Source: Anammoximicrobium sp964486845 (lineage in GTDB: Bacteria > Planctomycetota > Planctomycetia > Pirellulales > Pirellulaceae). Taken from it: 64,000 nt of DNA. Positions 18,601 to 30,600 of this stretch are shown one piece after another. Below the pieces are notes generated by a model. The model did not search any database. It was given only the letters and a program-made list of their open reading frames with translations, and was not told the DNA's origin. Numbering within the stretch: the first letter of the stretch is position 1; each line of letters starts with the position of its first letter. Both the position numbers and the translations under genes were made by a program. Location: positions 1 to 64,000 of the forward strand of contig CAZAQY010000007.1 of assembly GCA_964486845.1 (NCBI GenBank), in the 5' to 3' direction.

Positions 18601-21600
18601 CTTTTCGGGCTCAGCCCGATATTGGCCGACTTGAGCGCGGCGACCATGGCGTCCGCGATCTGGTCCGGCGTGTCGGTTCCGGTGAACTTGACGAGGATGT
18701 TGTCGGGGGTTCCATCCCGATTGTTGTCGGCCCACACCCCATTGCTGTCGAATTCAAACACCTTCGTCTGGGTTGGGATTCCGGGAATCGAGCGGCGGAC
18801 GGTGAACGAGGCGCCGTCCGCGATGCCGCCCAAGGAACCGCCGGCGCTGGGCACGGTCAGCGTCAGCGTCTGCGGCACGCTCAGCGTATAGCCGCTATCG
18901 ATCTCGAAGGTCGCGACCTGGCCCTTCTTGTCCAGAATCTCGAACGAGGCTCCATCCAGCAATTCGGTGCCAGGCTCCGCCACCACGCGGAAATGGTCCG
19001 TATTGTTCAGTTCCACCGTGTAGACCCGGTTCGGCTCCCAAATGCCGGACAGTGGAGTAAGTACGATCGTGTCGCTGGTCGAGTTGTAACTGAACGCATA
19101 GTCGATGCCATCCACCAGCGGGACGCCGTCCCGCTTGAGGATCACGTTGCTGGAGACGACCGTCGCGTCTTCCAAGCCTGAACCGTGTTGGGCGTCGGCC
19201 GGCGGCACGCCGTCCACCAGGCGGATGCGGAAGCTGGAGTAGGCCGCCGAGGTGCCGAATTCCAGGGCCGTCGGCGCCGGGTTCTTGTCCAACCCGTCCG
19301 CGTCGTTGTCCCGAGGACTGACCGCGGTGGCCGTCGGTCCTACGAAGTCGGAGCGGTCCACCGCTCCTCGGTCCACGAACACGAACTCGCCGAATCCGGC
19401 CGGCGTCTCGACCTCCGGGTCGTCCACGCGCTGCTGTCCCGTCAGGTCGGTCGCCGGCGCCAAGATCGGCGAATCCGCGATCCCCAACAGGTTCCTGACC
19501 TGCTGGAGGTCGAACCGGTCCAGCAACGAACCGATCGAGCTGTCGATGGCCGGGGACAATCGCGCCAAGTAGAAATGGCCGCTGGTCACATCGCGGAACA
19601 GCGGATCCGCGGCGGCCAGGTGCAGAGCGAAGTCCTCGGTGATCTGGACAGCATTCAGGTCCGTCTGATTGCCCTGATACAACGTCCCCCCCACCACCGT
19701 GCCGGCCGCTTCCGAACTCGCATCGACGCTGATCCCTGCGGCCAGACCGGCCGCGATGTTGTTCAAAACCGTCGGGCTCGCGTTGTCCTCGATCGAAATG
19801 CCGGCGCCCAGCCCGCCGGCAAGCGTGCTGGCGACCGTCTGCGAAAAGACGTTGAAAAACGTGGTCGGACTCTGTCGGAACGCGTTGATGTCAAACAAGG
19901 CGCCGCCGGTCTGCCGGGCGAACTGGTCGTAAGTCTGGGCCGTGTTGCCCGCGTAGGGCGCGTCCGGATCCAGCGTGATCCCGAAGAACCGGGCGGACGC
20001 CGACCGCAGCGCAGTCAGGGCGGCTGTGAAATCCGACGTCAGGCTGTCGTCGTCCTCGTCGGTCACCATGATCGTAATGACCTGCGCACCGGGACGGTTG
20101 AAACTGAACGTGGTTGTCGGATCAAAGGCGTTCAGCGCCTCCAGCACCGCCTGGCTGCCGTACTCGGTCGCCCCCGCCACGGGGAAGCTGTTGAAAGGAC
20201 TGCCCGCCGCCACGAAGGTGCTGAACGGCACCAAGTCCTGGATCTGCTTGGGCGCACTGTTGGAATTCGCACCGGGAAACGTCACCAATCCATACTGGGC
20301 GTCCACGTTTGCGGCCCGCATCTGGGCGTCGAAGGTCGGCAGTTGCCGCCGCAACTCCACAATGTCCTGCGCCAGGCTAGGCGACGTCGCGATCATGAAC
20401 ACAATCTCCACCGGCGCCGCCGTGGCGTTCGGCGCGATGCCGCCGTAGATGGTGTTGTTGACGATCCGTCCGAACGGAACCGGCCCCACCTGGCCGCCCG
20501 GCGGATTCACCTCGCCCGCGAAACGGATGCCGCCGCCCTGACCCGTGGCCGGATCTCCGTTGTAGGCCAGGATATTGTTGGCGATCACCACGCCGGGCAC
20601 TAGGTTTCCCGTATTCAACTTGGGCGTGTTCCGGACCGGCCCCGCGTGCGGGATGTCGCCATCCTGTCCGTCCCGCGCCCCCGGTGCGACGTCGATCCCG
20701 TACCGCGCCGAATTCGTAATCGTGTTGCCGTGGATCAAGATCTGGCCTTGGTCGCGGAACAGATTACTGTCGCCCTGGCGGTCGTACAAGACAAAATCCG
20801 ACCCCGTCGAAGCGCCGAACGTGATTTCGATCTGGTAGAAGCCCGTGTTGCCTTCGCTGCCGCTGCCCTCGATCCGGGGATCGTAGGAGCGGTTGTCTTT
20901 GCCGCTCACGCCGACGTAGTACGTCCCTGCGACGACCGGCGTGAACTCCAGGAACGGATCCAATCGCAAGAACTCGCCCGGCGCGGCGTCGTTGTCGCTG
21001 ATGGCTAGTTCGTTCCCATCGCGGTCGAAGATCCGCAAAATGGCGTCCAGCGGCGAACCGATTTCGTGAGCGTCGACATCCACGCGCAAGGTTTCTCCCG
21101 CCGAAAGTGCGACCTCGAACAGATCGACGTCAAACCCCGGGCGCAACGGGAAGTTGGCGTTGTCGCCGATCATTGCGCGACCCAAGTAAGCGGGCGAGTT
21201 GATTCCGAAAATCTGGGTCTTGGTTGCGCCGGCGAACGTGTCGTTGGTCTCGGGCACGTCCGTCGCGTGCACCTGCAGCGTGACCGGGCCGAACAGGTTG
21301 ACCCGGTTGCTGGTGCTGTACATCGGACTTCCGCGGCCCGTCAACGTGCCGTCGCTGAGGGAGGCGGTCACGTCCAGTACGGCCTGCACGTCGGGCCCGT
21401 TGACGGCGTCCCGGATGCGCCGCGCGATCAGGTCGTCAGGATCGGCCGGCGTGAACGGAATGCCGATGACGCCCGGCGCCGGCGGGTTGTTGGGGATGGT
21501 GGTATCCAAGTACTCGAAATCGACATGGCGGACTCCGTCGCTGATCCGGAAGGTCTGACGGTTGGCGATGTCCAAGCCGCGCTGAACCACCAGCGTCACG

Positions 21601-24600
21601 CCGGCGGCCAGACGGTCGTTCGTGTCCACGCTGACCGGCACCGTTTCGTTGGTGAGATCGGACCCGCGGCGGATTTCGAGTTGGTACGCGCCCTCGATGC
21701 GCCCGGTGCCGTCCGGTCTGTCGACGAACGTTGAACTGGTGTCGGGATCGGCGTTGTTCGTCCGTTCGCCGCGTTCTGCGAAGCCGATGATGAAGTCATC
21801 CAGGTAGACGCCCTCAAACCGATTGCGCTGCCCCCGCGTCGCCGACTCGAAACCTCCCATCGCGTCGCCCGGCAAGTACGCGGTCGGATTGGGGGCGTTG
21901 GCGGCGTCGGGAAGAACGTCTTCAAAGCCCAACGGACCGGCGTCGACGACCTCGTGGCCGATGATCCGGATCAGGTCCTCGTCCTGTTTGACAATATCCG
22001 TGGGCGTTTCCAGCCGCAAGGCCGCGCCGACGTTCGACTGGAATTGGATCTCCCAGGGGAAACCGGACGCATGATTCAGCTCCACGCGCCGTTGATTCGC
22101 CGTGCCCCGCGCTCCCGAACTGGCTTGGATCTCCAGATTCAGCGTGCTGTTGATCGACGCGACCATGGCGGACGCTACGTCGTGGGCGGTGAAATCAAAG
22201 CTCGGCGAGAAGCGGACCGGAATCCGGGGCGTTTGACCGCCGCGCTCTCCCGTGGCCACCAGGACCGTCGGCTCGAACTGGACGGCGAAAACCGAGGGAT
22301 CGCCGCCCAAGGTCACGACGCCGTCTCCCAGATTCACCGGCTGCAAACCGGGAACGAAGTTCCGCACCGTTTGGGCCACCTGAATCGCAATGCTGTTCTG
22401 GTCGGCGCCGCCCACCACGAGTCGTTCCGGTTGCTTCGGATTCACGGTGACGGTCAGCCAGGATGCGCCGCGGATGGCCGCCGCGATCCGCTGGGCCATC
22501 TCGCGGGCCGGCGTCGGATTCTGGCGAGGAGTCGCGGTGAGATCGCCCGGATCGAACAGGATGGGATTGGGACCGGGGATCTGCGGCGTCCGCACGTTGT
22601 CAAAGGTGAACGCCACGAGTTTCCCGGCATCGTAGAAGCTCAGTTGCTCGCCTTCGGTGTACTGGTCTCCCCGCCGGGCGGTCAGGGACGTCGTCTGGAA
22701 GGTAACCCGGAAATTGCCGGCCCGCACGGCCCCGTCATTGTCGAACTCGAACACGTAGTCCGTGCCCGTCTGCGAATTCGTAATCGTGAAGATCTCCTGG
22801 TCGATCACGCCGCCGGCTCCGCCGCCCAGTGCCGGCACGCGCAGCTGCAACGGGGCGCTTGCGGGATCCATCTCCAGGCTCGTGGTCAGTGTCAGCGCGT
22901 CGTTCTCGTCCGTGCCGCCCAAGTCGATCAGGCCGTTGGAGAGAACCGCGGGATAGATGAACAAGCCGGACACACCAGGCGACAGATGGTCGACCGTTGC
23001 GGTTGCCAAGGCATCCCGGGGCAGCATGTCGAAATCTCCCGCCCCGGCGCGGACGATGACCGTATTGAAATTCCCCAGGGTGGCCGTCAACCGTGAAGTG
23101 GAGTCGGGTGGGTCGGCGAACACATGATTGAGCGCGTTGAAGATCCGTTGGGCCATCACCGCGGCCGGCGTGGGAGCAACCGGGTCGAACGCGATTGGAT
23201 TAGGTCCGGCAATGGTGGTTGTCCGCACGTTGTCGAACGTCACGGTGACCCAGCCGCCGCCCGCCGGATCGAAGAAGCTCAGCTGTTGCCCTTCCACGTA
23301 CTGGTTTCCAGGCAACGCTTGGATCTTCTGGGACCACAGCTGGATGGGGATGCTCCCCGGCGTCACGACGCCGTCCTTGTCGTACTCAAACCGCACGGTT
23401 TCCGCGCCTTCTGTCGCGTAAAAGGCCTGGCCGTCCGGGATGGGGCCGCCTTGACCGGACTGCGTCAGTCCCGGCGCGCTGGCCGTGTCGAGCCGGTGCG
23501 TGGCTGTCCCGCCGACATGGATCTTGCCGTCGCCCAAGTACTGGGCGCTCAAGCCCAGCGAGGTTCGATTGATTTGGTGGACAATCTCGCCGGCGATCTG
23601 TTGCGGAGTGCTTCCCGAAAACACACTCACGGCGGCGGCGCCGGTCGCCACCTGCCCGTCCAAGTCGAACTCGAACGTGATCGTGACGGGGAAAGTCAGG
23701 GTGTAGTTAGCCGAATTCACGCCTGCGTCCACCACCAGGTCCACCACGCCGTTGGACCGGGTGACGGGCGTCATCCCGGCGACGACACTGTCCACTGCGT
23801 CTCGAATCCGATTCGCGACGCGGCCCCGGCTGTCCTCCGGCAAGAACGAAATGCCGATGGGCTTGATTTCTTCCGTTTCCGTGGCGCTGGGCGAAGTACT
23901 GATTACGCCGTCGCTGTCCAATTCGAAGACGTAGCGGGTAACGTAGCCCGGCGTGCCGGCCGCCTGGCAGTGGGTGACATCGTCGCCTTGGCAGACCGAG
24001 ATCTGGAACCACTCGCCGTCGGTGACGCCGCCGCTGCCGCCGCCGGCAGCGGGTACGCGCAGTTGTAGGGGGGGCAGCGACGGATCACGCAAGCTGGTCC
24101 AGCCATTGGTGATGACGAACTGGTATCCGTCGGCCAAGACGTCCGTCTGCCCTGTTTGCGACAGGTGCGTCCGCGACGTATCCAGCGTGACTTGCGTGGC
24201 AGGGTTTGAGTCGTAGGCGATCGCGCCCAGGTGGACGCGGACCGGACCGGTCGACTTGACGGGCGCCATGCCCAGCCCCGGAACATTCTGCAGCACGGCC
24301 AAGATGCGGTCCGCCAGTTGGTCCCGGCTGTCCGTGCGCTGGAACGAGATGCGGATGTGCTGGAGCGGCTTCCCCGGAGACGACGGTGTGGGGCCTAAGA
24401 CTCCGTCCGAGTCAAACTCGAAGACGAACGTCGTCGTGGGCGTGTCGATCGTAAACCGTTCCGTTGTCGCCGTGTTGTTCTCGAGGATCTTCTGGCCGCT
24501 GGTCTTCCTGTTGGGCGTGCCGAGCGGATCGTCGGCCGGTGTTTGCAGCGACAGGCGGCCGGTGCGGAACATCGCCGCAGGCGAACTAAGGGTCAGAGAG

Positions 24601-27600
24601 GAGTTTGCCCCGCCCCCGAGATCGATGTTTCCGGCTCCTCCCAACATCGTCGGGGAGACAAACAGCGACGATTGGTTAATGGCCTGGAGGATCGCCCGAC
24701 CGATGGCTTCGGGACCGTCGGCGTTTGAAAAGGCGATCGCAATGTTGGGGACGTTCAGTATGCCAATGGCCTGATCGAATCCGACGCCGTTGGCAAAGGC
24801 GATGTCCTCGAACTCAAACGTCCGCGCCAGCGAGCCGTCGCCGAGGATGAACGTCTCGCCGTCGACGATGCCCCCGTCGGGCACGTGAATCATCAGCGGA
24901 TCGGGCAATTGCATGGACAGCGTTTCGGGCAATTGCAGCGTCACGGCGGGCGAAACGCCGGGTTGGCCGTCCGGTTCGGTGAGGAACGTATATGCCTGGC
25001 TGCTGAGCGTGACGCCCGGGCCGCCGAACACGGCCACGCGGCCGCCGCTGAGCCGTCTTGTCTCCAACCCCAACTGGCTGCTCAACGGGTGGTTTGCAAC
25101 CGCTGTCATCACCGCCCCAATCACGGCCTCCCGGTCGTCCGAGTCGCTGATGCTCACGGGCCAACTGACCTCTCCCACCGGCGTCGGCAGCAGGCCGCGC
25201 ACCTTGTCGAACTCGAAACGGGCCGTCGCCGCGCCGTCGGTCAACGAGAACGCAGCACCATCGCGGAACGCGCTGCCACCGCTGGGCGGAACCTCCAAAA
25301 CGTAGCGGACCGATTGGGTCAGCGTGCTCCCCGGGCTGATCGCCAGCGTCGAACCGCGCGAACCGCCGATCTGGACGCGGTTGCCCGTCAGCACCGCGGG
25401 CGTCATGTTCAAGGAGGAGCGCAGCGGGTGGCTCTGCACTGCTGCGACCACCGCCCGCGCGACGCTGAGGGCGTTGTCCAGATCGGTAATCGAAATCGCA
25501 ACGGCTTCCGAGGCCAGATGAATCAGGCTGTTGTCCTTATCGAACTCGAACGTCGCCGAGATCAACCCGGAAGAGTCGGTAAGGGTGAAGTAGTCCCCAT
25601 CCTCGATTCCGCCGTCGGCGACGACGCCGCCGCCGATCGGCACCGCCACGACGTACCCGCTGTCGAACTCGTAGGTTGCGGCGGCGTTCACGCCGTCCTC
25701 CAGTACGAACGAATCCTCGTCGTGGTAGTGCAACCCGTTCTCGGTGATGATGGTGGGATTGTGCAGCCACGACTCCAGGACGCTGTCCAGACTGTCCGCC
25801 ACCCCCACGCGATCCATGTCGGTGTTGATCGTCACCAGGGCGCGATCCAGGGCGTTGGGATCGTTCAGGCCATACACGCCCCGGATGACGATCGGCGAAG
25901 CGCCGCCGGAACTCAGCGTGATCCCCTTCACGCCGGAAACGTTGACCAGATTGGTCCGCACCGCGCCCGGCGGGATCGAGGGGTTCTCGTAACCCAGATT
26001 GCCGTTCAGGTGCGGAGCGACCATCGGCGCCAAATCGCCGCGTGCCACTGCCTGGCGGATTGCCAACGCGATCCGCTCCGCGACGTCGTTGGCGGTCTGC
26101 TTGTCACTCACGAAGATCGGAACCACGTTCCGCGGCTGGAACGGCGAAATCCCGGCTGCAAACGTCGCCGCGAGTCCGGCGGTCCCTTCGAGCACCACGA
26201 CGTTCTCGTCGGGAAACGCTCGCTGGCTGGCGACGACGTTCAGTCCCGACCCGGAAATGGCCTGGAGCAGGCCCGGACGAGCGCCGGCTTCCAGGGGCGG
26301 CTGCGACTCGACCACCACCGGCGGCCCGCCATGGACGATCTCGTCCAGCGTATCCGTGGGGAAAAACGGCACGGCCAGGTTGCCGTCCGCCACGCCCGGC
26401 ACGCCGGAGAGCGTCAAACTGGGGGCTGCAGCCACATCGACGGTGTGGTCCACTCCGCCGGCGGCGTCCAGGATCGCGACCAATCCGCCCTCCAGAACGG
26501 CGGCCCGCAGTTGGCTGCCGGGGAAGTTGGCCTTGATCTGCGCGTTGATTTCCTCGGCGATAAAGGACGCGATGTCCTCCGCATCCCTCGGCGTTCTCGT
26601 CTGGTTCACCCCCAGACTGCCGCTCGCCGTACCCAGCGAGTGCTCCGGCCGGGTTCCATCCAACACAATCACACCGCCCTGAACTTCTGCGTCAGCAACC
26701 TCGTGCAGACGCAGGTGCAAGTCCACGGGATCCGTCGGGGCAAACTTCACCCAGCCGTCCGTTTGTCCATCGGCGGCGTCGAGGGCCGCGATGATCCGCT
26801 CGGCCAACTCGCCTTGGGTCGGGGGCTGGAAGCTGTTGCTGACGTTGACGGCGGCCGACGTGTCCACCGCGTGAAGGATGGTCGACTTGTCCAAGACCAC
26901 CACCCCGCCGCCCGCGTTCTTGGCGTTCAATTTCAGCGCCCCGGCACGCGCCCGGATCGCCGCCGCAACGCGGTCCGCCAGCTGGTCCTGCGTCGTGAAA
27001 TGATCGAACGAGATCACGTTGGAACCGCTGCCGGCCACGCCGTTATTGTCGAACTCGAACACCTCGGCCGCGACGCCGCGGCCAAAGCCGTCGGGATCGA
27101 TCCGGAAGGTGTTGCCGTCGCGCACTCCACCCACGCCGCCGCCGGCGGCCGGCAGAAGAATCGTGCGGTTGTTGGCGACGTTGATCAGCAAGTTGCGGGG
27201 GCTGAGCCGCACCCCGTCCTTGTCAAACTCGAACACATACGTTGTGATCCCGTTGCTCAGGCTCATCATCTCGCCATCGCTGATCAGGCTGCCATTCGCC
27301 GGAGTCAGAATGGTGAGGTTGTCCGCGATATTGATCGGCGTCGCATCGGGCCCGGGCTCGTCATCGATGTCAATCAACTCGCCGTCTTTGTCAAACTCGA
27401 ACGCCAGCGGCAAGTTCTCGCCGTCTCCGTCCAGGTCGACCAGGAACGTCTCCTGATCGGCGATCGCCGCCCCGCCGGCAGCCGGAACGTGGAGGATGTA
27501 GCCGCTGTCGTATTCAAATGCCTGCGTGCTGACGCCGTCGCTGACGTAGAACACGTCGCCGTCCCGCAACTGGGAACCGTCGGTGACGATGATTTCGGAA

Positions 27601-30600
27601 TCCGTGAACAGGTTGTCCACGAACCGCAGCGTAGCGGAGCCGTCCAGGGCATCCGTGATCGTCATCTCCTCGCCGATCATCCTGGCGAGAGCCGCTCCGG
27701 TGGGCGCCACGATCGTCAGGCCGCTGTCGAACTCGAGCGTCCGCTGGCCGATCTGCACCGTTTCGCCGTCGTCGATGAACAGCCCCGCCACCGCGCGCAG
27801 CTCGAATCCCGTGGTGTTGACGTCGCCGACATTGAAGTCGCCCGCCGTGCTGAAGTCGATCCGCAAGCGGAGGTTGGTCCGTCCGGCGTACTGATCCAGC
27901 GGCACGCGGACCTGCCGCCAATCGCGCACGTCGAACGCTTCCTGGACGTCAAAATACTGAACTTTGTCGTCCGGCGTCGTCGGGACGTGGGATTTGCCCA
28001 GATCCAGCAATTCGTTGCCTACGGTGGCGGGGGGAACCGCCGCTCCGGTGTAGGAATTGTTCGTCACCAGCAGTTGCCAGTCGCCGTTGTTGTCCGCAAC
28101 ATAGACCCGGAAGGCGTCCCGCATCATGGCCGAATTGGGCACCAGGGGATCATTCGGATTGCTGCTGTCGTTCTCCGTGTCCAAGTAGTAGCTGAAGTAC
28201 AACACCGGCCGGTCCGCCGCCGAGTAGCCCTTCAAACTGAACTCGTTGCTGACGATCGTGCCGTAGGCCCCGCCGGGAAAATCATAGGTCCGGGGGGCGC
28301 CGTTGACGTTGCCGCGGCCGAAGTGCAGGCTCGACGTGCCCACGTCGGAGCCTTCGTGCCCCGGATCCAACTGCCGCTTGTCCACCAGGATCGTCTGGCC
28401 CTCCACGACGTTCGGGAGGATGCGCTCATCCATGGCGTCCGCATAGTTCAAGCTCGGCAAGGTTCCCGTGCGGTGGAACAGGTTCTCGTCCAGCGTGGAA
28501 AACGCCAAACCGCGCACCTCGGAGGGATGCAGCCCCGTGCTCACGCTGGTGGCCCCGTTGACAAACACCGGTTGGGCCTCGCCGCTGGTATCGAACGCGT
28601 ACAACGTTCCCGCCGCGTCGGTGGCAAACAGCATGTCCGCATACCTGCCGTTTTCCACATTCGCCGGACCGGCTGCCAGTCCGGAAAACCGGATGCCCAG
28701 CAAGTCATCCCGCGAGGAACGAATGTAGGCCGTGCTCACGTCCCCGATCTCGCCGGACTGGTCCAGCGGGTCATCGACGCGGTACAATCCGCCCTCGTCA
28801 CTCACCGCGTACAGCACCCCGTTCAACGTCGCCAGACCTCGCACCTCGCCGCCGGGTCCTTCGCCTTTCACGATCAAGGACGAGCTGTTCGTGATGCTGC
28901 CCCGGTTCAACCGCACGTACTTCCCCCGCGCGGTGGCCTGAATGCCCAGCGGGTTGAGCGTCTGGTTGATCGCGTTGGCGATCTTGTTGGCCAAACCGAT
29001 CTGAGTGCTATCCGGCGTTCCGTCGAAGTTGACGTCGACGGTGTGGTCGACCGGCCAATCGTCCGCCCGCAAAGGAATCCGGATGTTACCTCTCGCCACC
29101 CCGTGGACGCTGGTGGTCACCTGCCGCCAGATCTCCGGCGCCCCCAGCCGGTTCATCCCGGAAAAGTCGGCGGTGACCGCGTCGGGGAAGGTGAGCCGGT
29201 CGATGAATCCGCCGGCCCCGCCGATCCGATATTCGACTTGTGCCCCGACCACCGAGGCGATTTTCGTCGCGATGATGTGGTCGGACATGTTTCGGCCCCT
29301 GGCATCATTCGGACCGAGAGGGTATGCGACGTTAAGCGTGTAGTCGGTCGGCATGTTATAGGTCGCCGCCAAAGCAACTCCGCCGTTGTACCAGCGGTCG
29401 TAGGCTTCCTCGATGTTGGAGATCAGGGCGAACCCAAGCCCGTGCCGAGTCACATCCAGGATTCGCGAACTTCCCGGGGTAAACACGAGCGGGCTGTCGG
29501 CATTGACGACCAGACGATCGTTGACCACTTGCGTCGTGAAGATCGGGAACAGCGGATTGATCCTGCTCAGCGTTCCGGTGATCGCTGCGCTCATCTGGGT
29601 GACCACCTGAGCGGCATCAAACGTGTTGCGGGTGTCCGTCAGGTCGATCAGAATCGCGGGGGGAACGGCCGCTGGATTATCAAGACCCGGCCTTCCGCGA
29701 GGCGTGATGTGCGGCGTGCCCGACGTCACGCTGTGGCGGAAACTTCCCACCGGCACGCCGTCATCTCCGCCCAGATGAATGATGCCATCACCGAGATTGC
29801 GTACCGGATAGGCGAACAATGCCTGTTGGTCAATGGCGTTCGCGATGGCGTTGGCGATCTCGTCGTGTGTGTAACTTTGCTGGAAGAAGACCGGGATGTT
29901 GTTGACCGGATCCGTGAGCGTCGTATCCGTGGTCATTTCAAACACCCGTGTGCGTCCCCGACCGTCGCTGATGGTGAAGGTGTCGCCATCGACGATCCCC
30001 TCGTCGTCATCTCCCAGGACCGTCAGCCGTGAATCCGTGGGTACGACGACCCTGGTCCTGTTGATGGTTCCGAGGTGTACTACGCCACCCGTCTGGACGG
30101 TGGGAGCGAGGTTCAAGAGGCTGGGAGCTGCGTACTTCTGAACCTCGACGAGGATCTTCGTCGCCAACTGATCGCTCCTGTCCGTGGCCAGGTACGCGAT
30201 GGGATGATTGCCCGGCGTCGTGATGCCGTTCAGGTCCATCTCGAACGTCCGGGATTGCCCCGTGACCAGGTTGCTGATGGTGAACGTGTCGCCGTCGATA
30301 ACGCCTCGCCCGCCGATCGGCGGCACCTGGATGGCGTACCGCACCGGCGTTTCTAGGGTATACCCCTTGTCGAATTCGAATTCGTACCTCGTGTTCAAGT
30401 ACGTTAGGGAGAAATCATCGCCGTCCGTGATCTGGGAGAAATCCACACCTTGGAGGATGGGGGCGTAACCCCCCGTACCCTCAACGCGCACTCGCTGCGT
30501 CATGGGGGTGGTCGTGACTAAATCGACCACCGAGGCCACATCCCCGACCAGCGTCACGCGATTGCCGCTCGCAAACGCTGTGACGTTAAACCGGTTGCCT

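Noticed and set aside
14097..19181. Two further long plus-strand open frames (14097-16901 and 16926-19181)
   Set aside because: Antisense shadows of the repeat-rich giant gene, with no recognisable protein patterns.
24885..30032. A 1,715-codon open frame on the plus strand
   Set aside because: It lies wholly antisense to the giant gene, has a low-complexity His/Arg/Gln/Val composition typical of a GC-rich shadow frame and no domain.
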